Shown one piece after another: positions 1-7,059 of a DNA stretch of 30,892 nucleotides. The notes beneath the pieces were generated by a model. It was given only the letters and a program-made list of their open reading frames with translations, searched no databases and had not been told where the DNA came from. Origin of the DNA: UBA288 sp964461885 (GTDB lineage Archaea; Halobacteriota; Methanomicrobia; Methanomicrobiales; Methanospirillaceae); assembly GCA_964461885.1 (NCBI GenBank), contig CAYWVY010000023.1, forward strand, positions 1 through 30,892. Reading direction: 5' to 3'. Made by a program: the position numbers and the translations under genes. Numbering within the stretch: position 1 is the first letter of the stretch; every line of letters starts with the position of its first letter.

Positions 1-23
1 GCGAGCAGGCCGATGCCCGCCGG

Positions 24-75
24 GGGAACCGTACCGTATCGCATGGAGAGAGATGCGTGAGGTACGGGTTATCCC
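24..75. repeat. Hairpin with two stacked stems
   Basis: AACCGTACC (27-35) pairs with GGTACGGGTT (61-70) with one bulged base. Inside it CGCAT (40-44) pairs perfectly with ATGCG (53-57) around an 8-base purine loop. GGG (24-26) and CCC (73-75) can extend the outer stem across a 2-base bulge. This makes about 17 pairs in 52 bases, well above what scattered GC-rich sequence gives by accident. The strand of any transcript is unknown. Confidence 0.6.
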
Positions 76-210
76 TTCCGGAACGTGTCCGAACTCAAGG
101 TCCCGGCGAGGACCGGGGCCGGCACCCGGTGCGGACGGCCCGAGGCGGCAAGGGCCGGCCGAGCACCGCGAGAGCGGCGCCCGGCAGCCTGCGGCAGGAC
201 CTCTTCCCGG

Positions 211-324
211 CGCGGGGCACTTGGGCAGATAGGGCAGAGGATCCGTGCAACCTCCAGATCTCCACCTCCTCATGCTGAAGGGGTGCTGAAAGGATGTGTC
301 CCATGTGCCCAAGTGTCCCCCGCG
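211..324. repeat. Long imperfect inverted repeat with 78-base loop
   Basis: CGCGGGG (211-217) followed by CACTTGGGCA (218-227) pairs with TGCCCAAGTG (306-315) and CCCCGCG (318-324). All 17 pairs are perfect, with only bases 316-317 bulged. The enclosed 78 bases are less GC-rich than the flanks. The length of the stem and the large loop suggest a folded RNA domain more than a simple terminator. Confidence 0.6.
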
Positions 325-326
325 CC

Positions 327-381
327 CCCGCCCCGTCCCGGCGTACCTGGTCGATGCTGCCGGGCGTGACGACGGGGCGGG
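327..381. repeat. Inverted repeat directly after the previous one
   Basis: CCCGCCCCGTC (327-337) is perfectly complementary to GACGGGGCGGG (371-381). A second short stem, CCGGC (338-342) with GCCGG (359-363), stacks inside it. It starts two bases after the preceding hairpin ends. On the minus strand it lies just downstream of the Rieske stop codon, so it might also act in 3'-end formation of that transcript, although no oligo-T follows. Confidence 0.55.
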
Positions 382-402
382 TCTTCCGGAACGCTCGCGG
401 AC

Positions 403-801
403 TCAGACCCCAACCAGCACCCGGCCATCCTCGACCCGGACCGGGTACATGGCGAGGTCCGCGACCGGGGCCTTCGCCATCTCCGCCGCCTTCTCGCGGG
501 CCATCGCCCGCGCCCGCGGCGAGAGCCGGTCGAGGCCCGGGAGAGTCGCCATAACCGGCCCCGAGAGGTTCTTTCCCGTCGCGACGTCGAACCGCGAGCC
601 GTGGGCAGGGCAGGTCACGACCCGACCGTCGAGCTGGCCGGCGGACAGGCGGGCTCCCTCGTGGCCGCACCGGTCGCCCACCGCATGCAGGGTGCCGTCG
701 ATGTTCGCGAGCAGGACCTCGCGGCCGTTCACCTCCAGGTGGACCATGGCCCCCGGCGGCACGTCGCCCTCGGCCGCCACGTCGAAAAAGGTCGTTGCCA
801 T
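403..801 (-). CDS. Rieske-type [2Fe-2S] ferredoxin
   Basis: Small soluble electron-transfer protein of 132 residues. The two cluster-binding boxes are intact: C45-G-H47 and C64-P-A-H67. This is the C-x-H...C-x-x-H pattern in which two Cys bind one iron and two His the other. There is no signal peptide or membrane segment, so it resembles the cytoplasmic ferredoxins of the NirD/oxygenase type and not the membrane-anchored bc1 subunit. The C-terminal third (about 85-115) is a charged helical insertion, after which a final beta strand ends the fold. A TATA-like CCTTATCCC lies about 25-35 bases upstream of the ATG. No oxygenase or nitrite reductase partner is adjacent, so its redox partner is unknown. 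Confidence 0.85.
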   Translation of the reverse strand: MATTFFDVAAEGDVPPGAMVHLEVNGREVLLANIDGTLHAVGDRCGHEGARLSAGQLDGRVVTCPAHGSRFDVATGKNLSGPVMATLPGLDRLSPRARAMAREKAAEMAKAPVADLAMYPVRVEDGRVLVGV

Positions 802-856
802 CGCGGTGACAGGACGCTGATCGGCGGGATAAGGCTGCCGGCGGGCGCCCGCGGCG

Positions 857-1097
857 CTAGCGGGGGGTGCCGGCCTCGTCGGCCACGTCCTCGACCGAGA
901 CGTACTCCCGGTCCGGCGTCCGCCCGAGCAGCGCCAGGAGCTGCGGCCCGAGACGCTGCCGGCCGGCCTCCGACGTCACCTCTTCCCGCGACGCCGGGTA
1001 CCGCAGTTCCCGGAGGTTCTCCAGGATCAGTGCCCGGACCCGGTGCTCGCTCCTTGTCGTGCGCCAACGCGTCGTCCTCCGTGCCCTCGTCCTCCAT
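857..1097 (-). pseudogene. DUF2795-like small protein, split by a one-base shift
   Basis: The downstream frame, read from about 1048 to the TAG at 857-859, gives roughly 62 residues. It includes LRELRYPASREEV, LLALLGRTPDREY and VSVEDVADEAG, which match the pattern of the DUF2795 family as I remember it (YPAS.EEL, LPDREY, DV). That frame has no ATG, GTG or TTG start. The ATG at 1095-1097 opens a different frame (MEDEGTEDDALAHDKE) that is acidic and has G/C-ending codons. Joining the two needs a single-base change around 1040-1060 and gives an about 80-residue protein, a normal size for the family. A TATA-like TATATC lies at about 1137-1143. It is either a real recent frameshift or a sequencing error. 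The function of DUF2795 is unknown. Confidence 0.6.
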
Positions 1098-1195
1098 ACC
1101 CTGCCTGTGGCATACCGTGCCTGTGCTCCCGTGGGAGATATAGGCCCTCTGCCGCCGCTGCAATCGCGTTCGCTGCCGCGGTCTCGAGAGGGTGC

Positions 1196-1738
1196 TCAGG
1201 CGAGGGGGAGCAACGTGCCCATGGCGTCGATGACGCCCCGGACCTCGGCCGTGATGGCCCGGGCCTGCTCAACGGACCGTGCGCCCATGACCACGATCGC
1301 GCCACTCGCGAAGATAAGGGCTGTGCCACCTTCACGGGCCCGATAGATGAGCGCCGCGGAGATCTCCGGGTCGTACTCGACCCGTTCGAGGTCGAGCGCG
1401 AGGGCGAGCCGGAGGAGGGCGAGCTTCCGGTCGAGGTTCCCGGACGCGACCAGGTTGACAAACCGGGCATCGGTCGCGGGCTCGAGAACCTCGCTGCCGG
1501 CTGCCCGGGGGAGCGGACCACGGCCCCGAGCGCGGCCTCGAGGTGGTCAGCGGCGCCTAGCCCGGTGAAGACGACCCGGCCCGACCCGTAGACGCGGCAC
1601 GCGGCCCTGGAGACGGAGGATGGGCCCCGGACACCAGTTCTTCTTCGGGTGCCCGGCACCAGGGAGCGTCGCCGCGGGTTCGGCGAGAGGGAGGGCGTCG
1701 GCGACACGGGCAACGGTCATGACGTTCTGGACCCTGAG
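1196..1738 (-). pseudogene. TATA-binding-protein (TBP)-like gene, broken by two frameshifts
   Basis: Three frames must be joined to read this gene. The first (about 1738-1607) gives LRVQNVMTVARVADALPL, the classic TBP N-terminal strand and helix. The second (about 1608-1505) gives CRVYGSGRVVFTG, the end of the first TBP repeat. The third (about 1500-1196) gives the whole second repeat: FVNLVASGNLDRKLALLRLA, EYDPEISAALIYR, ALIFASGAIVVMGARSVEQA. The total is about 181 residues, the usual archaeal TBP length. Breaks fall near 1605-1615 and 1490-1512. No start codon is visible before the first strand. Several TBP hallmarks are altered: SGK is SGA or SGR, and FPGLIYR is SAALIYR. It is therefore a divergent paralogue as well as broken. 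The cell should have an intact TBP elsewhere. Confidence 0.7.
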
Positions 1739-1819
1739 CCGGGAGCGGGCCGCCGCCGGCGGAAGGTTAGATACCCTGGCCGCGACACCCTTCCAGGGCT
1801 GGTTGCCGGAGATACCGCG

Positions 1820-2164
1820 ATGAACCGTTCCCCCTACATCGACCCCGAGCTCTGCCGCCGGTGCGGGCAGTGCTGCAAGACCTTCGAGATCGAATATGCC
1901 CGGAACTGGGACCCGGTGGAGCTCTCCGAGATCGACCGCATCCGGGCCCTCGCCGGGCTCGGCGATCGGGTCAGTGTCCGCGAGGACGAGAAGACGATCA
2001 CGCTCGTCTTCGAGATCCCCTGCCGGTACCTGGTCGAGCAGGACGGGCTCTACTCCTGCAGCGTCTACAACGATCCCGAGCGGCGTCCCCTGATGTGCGA
2101 GCACTACCCGTACGCCCACACCACCCGGGTGGACTGCCCGCACGTTAGCGGGGGGCGCGCCTGA
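1820..2164 (+). CDS. YkgJ-type cysteine-cluster protein (zinc/iron chelating)
   Basis: 114-residue soluble protein of the YkgJ/UPF0153 type. The N-terminal motif C-R-R-C-G-Q-C-C-K (residues 11-19) is the family hallmark. Further Cys residues follow in IPCRYL, YSCSVY, LMCEHYP and VDCPH, which suits metal or Fe-S binding. I chose the ATG at 1820 because the Cys motif comes about 10 residues later, as in the family; the frame extends further upstream but reads as Arg-rich non-coding sequence that overlaps the TBP-like gene. The biochemical role of the family is not established. It is divergent from the TBP-like gene and converges on the cupin gene, with a 24-base gap. Confidence 0.8.
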   Translation: MNRSPYIDPELCRRCGQCCKTFEIEYARNWDPVELSEIDRIRALAGLGDRVSVREDEKTITLVFEIPCRYLVEQDGLYSCSVYNDPERRPLMCEHYPYAHTTRVDCPHVSGGRA

Positions 2165-2188
2165 CCCCCCGCCCGGGCGCCGTCCGGT

Positions 2189-2536
2189 TCAGAGCAGTTT
2201 TGTCTCTGTGGTCGGCCTGGGCACCTTGACCACCAGGACGCGGAAGACCGAATTGCTCTCGTTCGACCAGAGGTGCGGGATGCGCGCCGGGCTCTCGACG
2301 ATCCGGTCCTTCCCCACGACCTCCCGATCGTCCCCGATCTCGACGACCCCTTCGCCCTCGAGCACGTAGAAGAAGACATCGACCGGGGTGATATGCCGCT
2401 TCAGCGCCTCGCCGGGCTGGAGCGTGATGACCACTGCCGTCGCGTTCGGGGAGTCGTAGATCTTGCGGGCGTCCACGCGGTGCGGGTTCGGGCCCGACAC
2501 CACGTCCGATACACTGGTTATCTTCATCTGATTCAA
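2189..2536 (-). CDS. Single-domain cupin protein
   Basis: 115-residue small beta-barrel protein. The first cupin box is visible in QPGEALKRHITPVDVFFYVLEG (about residues 40-61) and the second in SPARIPHLWSNES (about 81-93). The His in box 1 (R-H-I) and in box 2 (P-H-L-W) can bind a metal. No additional catalytic domain is present. It lies directly downstream of the HxlR regulator gene on the same strand, with a 25-base gap, so the two are probably co-transcribed and the cupin is a likely target of the regulator. The substrate is unknown. Confidence 0.8.
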   Translation of the reverse strand: MNQMKITSVSDVVSGPNPHRVDARKIYDSPNATAVVITLQPGEALKRHITPVDVFFYVLEGEGVVEIGDDREVVGKDRIVESPARIPHLWSNESNSVFRVLVVKVPRPTTETKLL

Positions 2537-2561
2537 CCTCGTTTAATCTCGCAGCAGGAGC

Positions 2562-2921
2562 TCAGAGCGCGCAGACGCTACAGTCCTGGGCGCCGCAGGC
2601 CAGGTTATCGATCTTCCACTTGAGGGCCCAGGTCTTGATCCCGCGGATCACTTCGACCAGGTCGAGCCCGCTCTTGGTGAGGGAGTACTCAGTCCGCACC
2701 GGGAAGGCCGAGGCGTCGACTCGCCGGGCCACGATCCCCTCGCTCTCGAGCTCCCGGAGCCGTTCCGAGAGCACCTTCTGGGTGATCGTCCCGAGGGCCC
2801 CCTTGAGCTCGGAGAAATGGCGGGTATGCCCGGGTCCCTTGTAGAGTTCGAGGATGATCAGCAGGGTCCATTTCCGGGCCAGGTACCGGACCGTCTGGTT
2901 GACCGTGCACGCCTCCTGCAT
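2562..2921 (-). CDS. HxlR-family winged-helix transcriptional regulator
   Basis: 119-residue DNA-binding protein with the HxlR layout. The N-terminal Cys is in EACTVNQTVRYLARKWTLLI. The recognition region is FSELKGALGTITQKVLSERLRELE (about residues 37-60), and the wing is RTEYSLTKSGLDL. HxlR proteins typically sense electrophiles or redox state through a conserved N-terminal Cys. Here C5 is present and the tail carries three more Cys (CGAQDCSVC), a possible second metal or disulfide site. The gene is divergent from ruvC across an AT-rich promoter that contains a GTATAC palindrome. Confidence 0.85.
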   Translation of the reverse strand: MQEACTVNQTVRYLARKWTLLIILELYKGPGHTRHFSELKGALGTITQKVLSERLRELESEGIVARRVDASAFPVRTEYSLTKSGLDLVEVIRGIKTWALKWKIDNLACGAQDCSVCAL

Positions 2922-2942
2922 GGGTACTCTTCTGAAGCCCCC

Positions 2943-2970
2943 ACCTAATTATAACTTAGTATACAAATGA
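2943..2970. promoter_or_regulatory. AT-rich promoter with GTATAC palindrome (candidate HxlR operator)
   Basis: The segment CCTAATTATAACTTAGTATAC is by far the most AT-rich stretch in the first 11 kb. On the minus strand it supplies a TATA box about 25-45 bases before the HxlR start. GTATAC (2959-2964) is a perfect palindrome embedded in TTAGTATACAA. Its placement over the regulator's own promoter suits autoregulation, but that is inference. Confidence 0.5.
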
Positions 2971-3095
2971 AACTGGGTCGGATTCACCATGCCCCGAGCC
3001 ATGATGGAGAGAACGCGAAGGGGAGGGACCAGACCGGCCCGGACCTCCCCGATCCGCATCCTTTTACCACCCGGAACGACACCACCAGTACAGGC

Positions 3096-3566
3096 ATGCG
3101 GGTGATCGGTATCGATCCCGGGTACGGCCGGGTCGGCTGGGGCGTCGTCGAGGGCGACCGGCACGGGCTCGCGTCGCGCTCGTGGGGCTGCATCGAGACC
3201 GCGAAGGAGTCCCCGATCCCGGACCGGATACTCGAGGTCTGGCAGGTGCTGAACCGGCTCCTCGACGAGTGGTCGCCCGATGGCATGGCCCTCGAGACAC
3301 TCTATTTCTCCAAGAACGTGACCACGGCCATGCAGGTGGCCGAAGTCCGTGGCGTCATCCGGCTGGCCGCCGCCGAGCGGGCCCTCCCCGTCGCCGAGTA
3401 CGCACCCAACCAGATCAAGCAGGCGGTCACGGGCTCGGGCCGGGCCGACAAGCGACAGGTGCAGGAGATGGTCCGCCGGGTTCTCGCGCTCGACGAGCTC
3501 CCCCGCCCCGACGACGCGGCCGACGCGCTCGCCTGCGCGGTCTGCCACCTGCACCGGACGCGCTGA
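3096..3566 (+). CDS. ruvC: Holliday junction resolvase RuvC
   Basis: 156-residue metal-dependent endonuclease of the RNase H fold that makes symmetric cuts in Holliday junctions during recombination. The catalytic acids are all visible: D7 in VIGIDPG, E67 in ALETLYF, D140 and D143 in PDDAADALA. This is the D...E...DxxD arrangement of bacterial RuvC. The segment FSKNVTTAMQVAEVRGV matches the family's DNA-binding helix. I chose the ATG at 3096 because the IGIDPG strand must begin within a few residues; the longer frame from 2967 adds a non-conserved tail. A TATA-like CCTTTTACC sits about 30 bases upstream. RuvA follows after 83 bases. The usual archaeal enzyme for this job is Hjc, so a RuvC here points to transfer from bacteria. 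Confidence 0.95.
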   Translation: MRVIGIDPGYGRVGWGVVEGDRHGLASRSWGCIETAKESPIPDRILEVWQVLNRLLDEWSPDGMALETLYFSKNVTTAMQVAEVRGVIRLAAAERALPVAEYAPNQIKQAVTGSGRADKRQVQEMVRRVLALDELPRPDDAADALACAVCHLHRTR

Positions 3567-3649
3567 CGAGCGCCGATCCCGCGTTCCCGGGCGTTGCCCG
3601 GACAGATATCTTAACGCCGGCGCGCCCCACATATAAAAAGGAGCTCCAG

Positions 3650-4252
3650 ATGTTTGCATATCTCGAGGGAACTGTCGACAGCGTCGACGAGCGGTCGGCC
3701 GTGCTCGACGTGGGCGGGGTCGGCTACCGGGTCTTTGTCACCCAGCCGACGGCCCGGAGTCTCCAGGGGGCCGACGGCCCGGTCCGGGTCCATACCCACC
3801 TGGCCGTGCGCGAGGACGCCTGGACCCTCTACGGCTTCCTCGACCCGCGCGACCTCGAGGCCTTCCGCGTGCTGATAGGGGTCAACAAGATCGGGCCCGC
3901 CCTCGCCCTGAAGATCCTCGGCGAGATCCCTGTCGACGAGCTCGTCCGGGCCGTCCAGGCCGAGAACGAGGCCGTGTTGACGCGAGTGCCTGGGATCGGG
4001 GCCAAGTCCGCCCGGCGGCTCGTCCTCGAGCTGCGCGACCGGCTCACGGGGCTCGGGGCCGGCGCCGGCGGGATACAGATCCCGATCGGCGGGCCGGACG
4101 CCGCATCCGACGCGACGGCCGCCCTGGTCGCACTCGGCTTCTCGCCGCGCGAGGCCGCGGAGGCGGTCGAGGCGGCCGCCGGCGACGCGCCGGACGCGGA
4201 CCTCCAGGCGTTGATCCGCGGGGCGCTCGCGCACCTGCGGAGGGGGACCTGA
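3650..4252 (+). CDS. ruvA: Holliday junction DNA helicase subunit RuvA
   Basis: 200-residue junction-binding protein that tetramerises on four-way DNA and loads RuvB. Domain I (1-62) is an OB fold (MFAYLEGTV...GVGYRV). Domain II has two helix-hairpin-helix motifs, LIGVNKIGPALALKIL (about 75-90) and LTRVPGIGAKSARRLVLEL (about 110-128). Domain III (about 153-200) is the small RuvB-binding helical domain (ATAALVALGFSPREAAEAV). The length equals that of bacterial RuvA. The start is the ATG at 3650, preceded by GGAG at 3640-3643. A TATA-like AGATATCTTA at about 3604-3613 gives it a possible promoter of its own. It overlaps ruvB by one base (TGATG), indicating translational coupling. Confidence 0.96.
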   Translation: MFAYLEGTVDSVDERSAVLDVGGVGYRVFVTQPTARSLQGADGPVRVHTHLAVREDAWTLYGFLDPRDLEAFRVLIGVNKIGPALALKILGEIPVDELVRAVQAENEAVLTRVPGIGAKSARRLVLELRDRLTGLGAGAGGIQIPIGGPDAASDATAALVALGFSPREAAEAVEAAAGDAPDADLQALIRGALAHLRRGT

Positions 4253-5259
4253 TGGCCGACCGGGAGGTCTCGCCTGCGCTCATCGCGGACGAGGCCGAGG
4301 AGACCGCGATCCGGCCGGCCTCGCTCGCCACGTTCATCGGCCAGCCCGAGACCCGCGAGTCCCTTGGGATCGCGCTCGAGGCCGCGAAGCGGCGAGGCGA
4401 GCCCGTGGACCACATCCTCTTCTCCGGCCCGCCAGGGCTGGGCAAGACCACGCTCGCCCACATCATCGCACGAGAGATGGGGGCGTCGATCCGGACTACG
4501 ACCGGGCCCGTGCTCGAGAAGCCCGGAGATTTAGCCGCGCTCCTGACCGCGCTCAACGAGGGCGATATCCTCTTCATCGACGAGGTCCACCGGATCTCGC
4601 CCGTGGTCGAGGAGGTGCTCTACTCGGCCATGGAGGACTTCTTCATCGACGTGATGATCGGCGAGGGGCCGGGCGCCCGGTCGATCCCGCTCACCCTGGA
4701 GCGGTTCACCCTGATCGGCGCGACCACCAAGATAGGGAACCTCGGCGCGCCTTTTCGCGACCGGTTCGGGATCGTCGCCCGCCTGAACCTCTACGACGAG
4801 ACCGACCTGGTCCGGATCGTGGATCGGTCGGCCGGGATCATGCGGATACCGGTCACGCCCGGGGGCGCGCTCGAGATCGCCCGCCGGTCACGCGGGACGC
4901 CGCGGATCGCGAACCGGCTGCTCCGCCGGGTCCGCGACTACGCGGTCGTCCGTGGGGACGGCACGGTCACCCAGGAGATCGCGGACCACGCGCTCTCCCT
5001 GCTTGGCATCGACCGGCTCGGACTCGACGACCTCGACCGCCGCATCCTGGGCGCGATCGTCGAGGACTTCGGTGGCGGCCCGGTCGGGGTCCGGACGATC
5101 GCGATCGCGGTCGGCGAAGAGGTCAGGACGGTCGAAGAGGTCTACGAGCCGTACCTAATCCGGATCGGCTTTCTGAAGCGGACGCCGCAGGGCCGCGAGG
5201 CGACGCCCGCCGCCGCCGCCCACCTCGCGGCGTACCACGCCGACCGCTGCCGGGCCTAG
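4252..5259 (+). CDS. ruvB: Holliday junction branch-migration ATPase RuvB
   Basis: 335-residue AAA+ hexameric motor that drives branch migration with RuvA. The Walker A motif is GPPGLGKTT (59-67) and the Walker B motif is ILFIDEVHR (106-114). Sensor 1 is IGATT (about 155-159), and the arginine-finger region is PFRDRFG (167-173). The AAA+ lid (about 180-255) and a C-terminal winged helix (GPVGVRTIAIAVGEE, YLIRIGFLKRTPQGR) complete the standard three-domain protein. Nothing is missing relative to bacterial RuvB. The stop TAG shares the palindrome CTAG (5256-5259) with the stop of the convergent M20 gene. Confidence 0.97.
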   Translation: MADREVSPALIADEAEETAIRPASLATFIGQPETRESLGIALEAAKRRGEPVDHILFSGPPGLGKTTLAHIIAREMGASIRTTTGPVLEKPGDLAALLTALNEGDILFIDEVHRISPVVEEVLYSAMEDFFIDVMIGEGPGARSIPLTLERFTLIGATTKIGNLGAPFRDRFGIVARLNLYDETDLVRIVDRSAGIMRIPVTPGGALEIARRSRGTPRIANRLLRRVRDYAVVRGDGTVTQEIADHALSLLGIDRLGLDDLDRRILGAIVEDFGGGPVGVRTIAIAVGEEVRTVEEVYEPYLIRIGFLKRTPQGREATPAAAAHLAAYHADRCRA

Positions 5260-6479
5260 GCCGGCCTGAGCAGGTCGAGGGCCGCTGCTGCGAACGCGGT
5301 CACGCCCGTCTGGATCGTGGAGGCGGGGTCCTCCGGCGCGAAGCCCGGGGAGTGGAGCCGGCCGCCGCCGGTCCCGACACGGAAGTAGCAGAGCGGCACG
5401 GGTGGGTCGACGGCGCCGAACGCCCCGAAGTCCTCCGAGCCCGACGAGGGGCCCAGGTCTTTGACTCGCTCGGCCCCGAGAGCGGCCTCGACCGCGGCCC
5501 TGACCCTGCGGACCAGCGCCGTGTCGTTCACGCCCGGAGCGACCGACTCGTCCAGCACGGTCATGACCGGGAGCCGGTCGTCGGGCAGCCCCGCGGCGCG
5601 GGCAAGGCCGGACGCGATCCGCTCGATCGCCGCGAGCAGCTGGGTGCGTGTCCGTTCCTCGAAGTAGCGGATGTTGATCCCGAGCCGCACCTCGTCGGGG
5701 ATCGCGTTGTGCTTCGTCCCCCCGTTGACGGAGGCGACGGTGACCACGCCGAAGACCTGAGGATCGAGCTCGCGCGCGACGATTGCCTGGAGCCCGACGA
5801 CGACCTGGGACGCGAGCAGAACCGGGTCGCGGGTCTGATCCGGGTGGGCCGCGTGGCCACCCACCCCCCGGACCACGAGGTCGATCGAGTCCGCCCCGGC
5901 CGAGCCCGGCCCCTCGGTGAAGAAGACGGTCCCCGGGGCGTGCTCGGGCGCCACGTGGAGGGCAAGGGCGGCGGCCGGCCGGCCGACGCGGGCATAGAGC
6001 CCGTCGGCGATCATCGCGGCCGCGCCCGAGACCTGCTCCTCGGCGGGCTGGCCCACGAGCACGAGCCGGCCGCGCCAGCGGCTGCGCAGCGCCTGCATAG
6101 CCCGGGCCAGGCCGACGAGCGTGGTCATGTGCAGGTCGTGGCCGCAGGCGTGCATGACCGGGACCCCGTCTCCCCGACGATCGATCGCGGTCACTGCGCT
6201 CGCGTATGGCAGCCCGGTGGCCTCAGCGATCGGCAGGGCGTCCATGTCCGCCCGGACAAGCAGGGTCGGGCCGTCCCCGTTCTCGAGCACGGCCGCGATG
6301 CCGTGCCCCCCGATACCCCGGTGGACCGTGCAGCCGGCCTCCTCGAGCGCCGATGCGAGCCGGGCGGCGGTCCCGGTCTCCTCGCCCGAGAGCTCGGGGT
6401 GGGCGTGGAGGTCGCGGTAGAGGGCGAGGAGGGCGGCGTCGACGGCCGCCGCCGCGGCGCCGATGAGCGCAGTCGTCAT
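5256..6479 (-). CDS. M20 family (M20D) amidohydrolase / N-acyl amino acid hydrolase
   Basis: 407-residue two-metal hydrolase of the hippurate/IAA-amino-acid amidohydrolase group, which removes acyl groups from amino acids or related amides. Metal and catalytic residues are visible: RADMDALP (76-83), HACGHDLHM (110-118), QPAEEQ (144-149), GHAAHPDQTRDP in the dimerisation domain, SGSEDFG near the C-terminus and HSPGF after it. Start choice: the ATG at 6477-6479 gives MTTALIGAAAAAV, normal for the family; the frame extends upstream but only as Pro/Arg-rich non-coding sequence. The acyl substrate cannot be told from sequence. Confidence 0.92.
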   Translation of the reverse strand: MTTALIGAAAAAVDAALLALYRDLHAHPELSGEETGTAARLASALEEAGCTVHRGIGGHGIAAVLENGDGPTLLVRADMDALPIAEATGLPYASAVTAIDRRGDGVPVMHACGHDLHMTTLVGLARAMQALRSRWRGRLVLVGQPAEEQVSGAAAMIADGLYARVGRPAAALALHVAPEHAPGTVFFTEGPGSAGADSIDLVVRGVGGHAAHPDQTRDPVLLASQVVVGLQAIVARELDPQVFGVVTVASVNGGTKHNAIPDEVRLGINIRYFEERTRTQLLAAIERIASGLARAAGLPDDRLPVMTVLDESVAPGVNDTALVRRVRAAVEAALGAERVKDLGPSSGSEDFGAFGAVDPPVPLCYFRVGTGGGRLHSPGFAPEDPASTIQTGVTAFAAAALDLLRPA

Positions 6480-6567
6480 TGCGGGTACATGGCCCGGGAC
6501 CGGAGATAAGCCCCGCGGACCGCACGGGGCGCGCAGAATAAGAGGGGCCGGGTCGCACCCATCTGTA

Positions 6568-7059
6568 ATGAGATCTCCACGCCGCATTGCCGCGACGCTC
6601 GCCGTCGCCGCGCTCCTCGTGCTCCTGGTGTCGGGTGCTGCCAGCGCCGCCGACCCCGCCGGCCCGCAGGCCGGTTACCTCGAGATCGGTTCGAACCCGC
6701 CGGGCGCCACGGTCTTCGTGAACGGGGCGAAGATGGACGGCGCGACACCGCTCACACTCCGGGTCCAGGCCGGGCTGCCACAGGAGGTCGTGATCGACCT
6801 GTACGGCTGCGAGGCCCAGCGCCAGACGATCACCGTGCAGCCCGGCCAGACGGTCCCGCTCGAGTTCGACCTGTTCGCCCTGCCGGGCGCCGGTCTCGCC
6901 GTCGAGACCGCCGGCGCGCTCCCGTCCGCGACCGCGCCCCCCGAGGGAGGGGGGTCGACGCCGGCCCCGGAGGAGGTCCCCGTGGAGGAGACGCCCGCAA
7001 CCGCCGTTACGGCGCTCCTCGCGCTCGCCGGGGCCGGCCTGCTCGCCCGCCGCTCCTAA
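6568..7059 (+). CDS. Secreted PEGA-domain surface protein with C-terminal anchor
   Basis: 163 residues. A Sec signal peptide (about 1-28: MRSPRR, then a hydrophobic core, then SAASA-like small residues) leads into a PEGA domain (about 33-95). The domain is marked by GYLEIGSNPPGATVFVNG, TPLTLRV and TITVQPGQTVPLEFDL. A Pro/Glu/Thr-rich linker (about 105-140) ends in a hydrophobic segment (TAVTALLALAGAGLLA) and a basic RRS tail, the tripartite layout of archaeosortase-type anchors, although no PGF motif is visible. PEGA proteins sit at the cell surface and probably bind cell-wall or partner proteins. A TATA-like AGAATAAGAG lies about 30 bases upstream. The stop overlaps that of the convergent ROK gene. 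Confidence 0.82.
   Translation: MRSPRRIAATLAVAALLVLLVSGAASAADPAGPQAGYLEIGSNPPGATVFVNGAKMDGATPLTLRVQAGLPQEVVIDLYGCEAQRQTITVQPGQTVPLEFDLFALPGAGLAVETAGALPSATAPPEGGGSTPAPEEVPVEETPATAVTALLALAGAGLLARRS

Larger units (their letters stand above)
1..402. other. Gene-free, strongly structured region
   Basis: No open frame here looks like a protein, and the frames that exist are low-complexity Arg/Pro/Gly readings. Instead the stretch holds three strong inverted repeats (24-75, 211-324 and 327-381, listed separately), the last ending about 20 bases before the stop codon of the minus-strand Rieske gene. The middle part (about 110-200) is very GC-rich with many short self-complementary runs such as GGCACCCGGTGC. 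This could be a structured non-coding RNA, a long 3' untranslated region, or the remains of one. I found no RNase P, SRP or 5S rRNA signature on either strand. Confidence 0.5.

Noticed and set aside
1..402. RNase P RNA, SRP RNA or 5S rRNA
   Set aside because: None of the conserved cores (GGAAAGTCC and ACAGAA types, the SRP helix 8 motif, 5S loops) can be found on either strand.
5352..6509. 385-residue plus-strand open frame
   Set aside because: Antisense to the M20 amidohydrolase.
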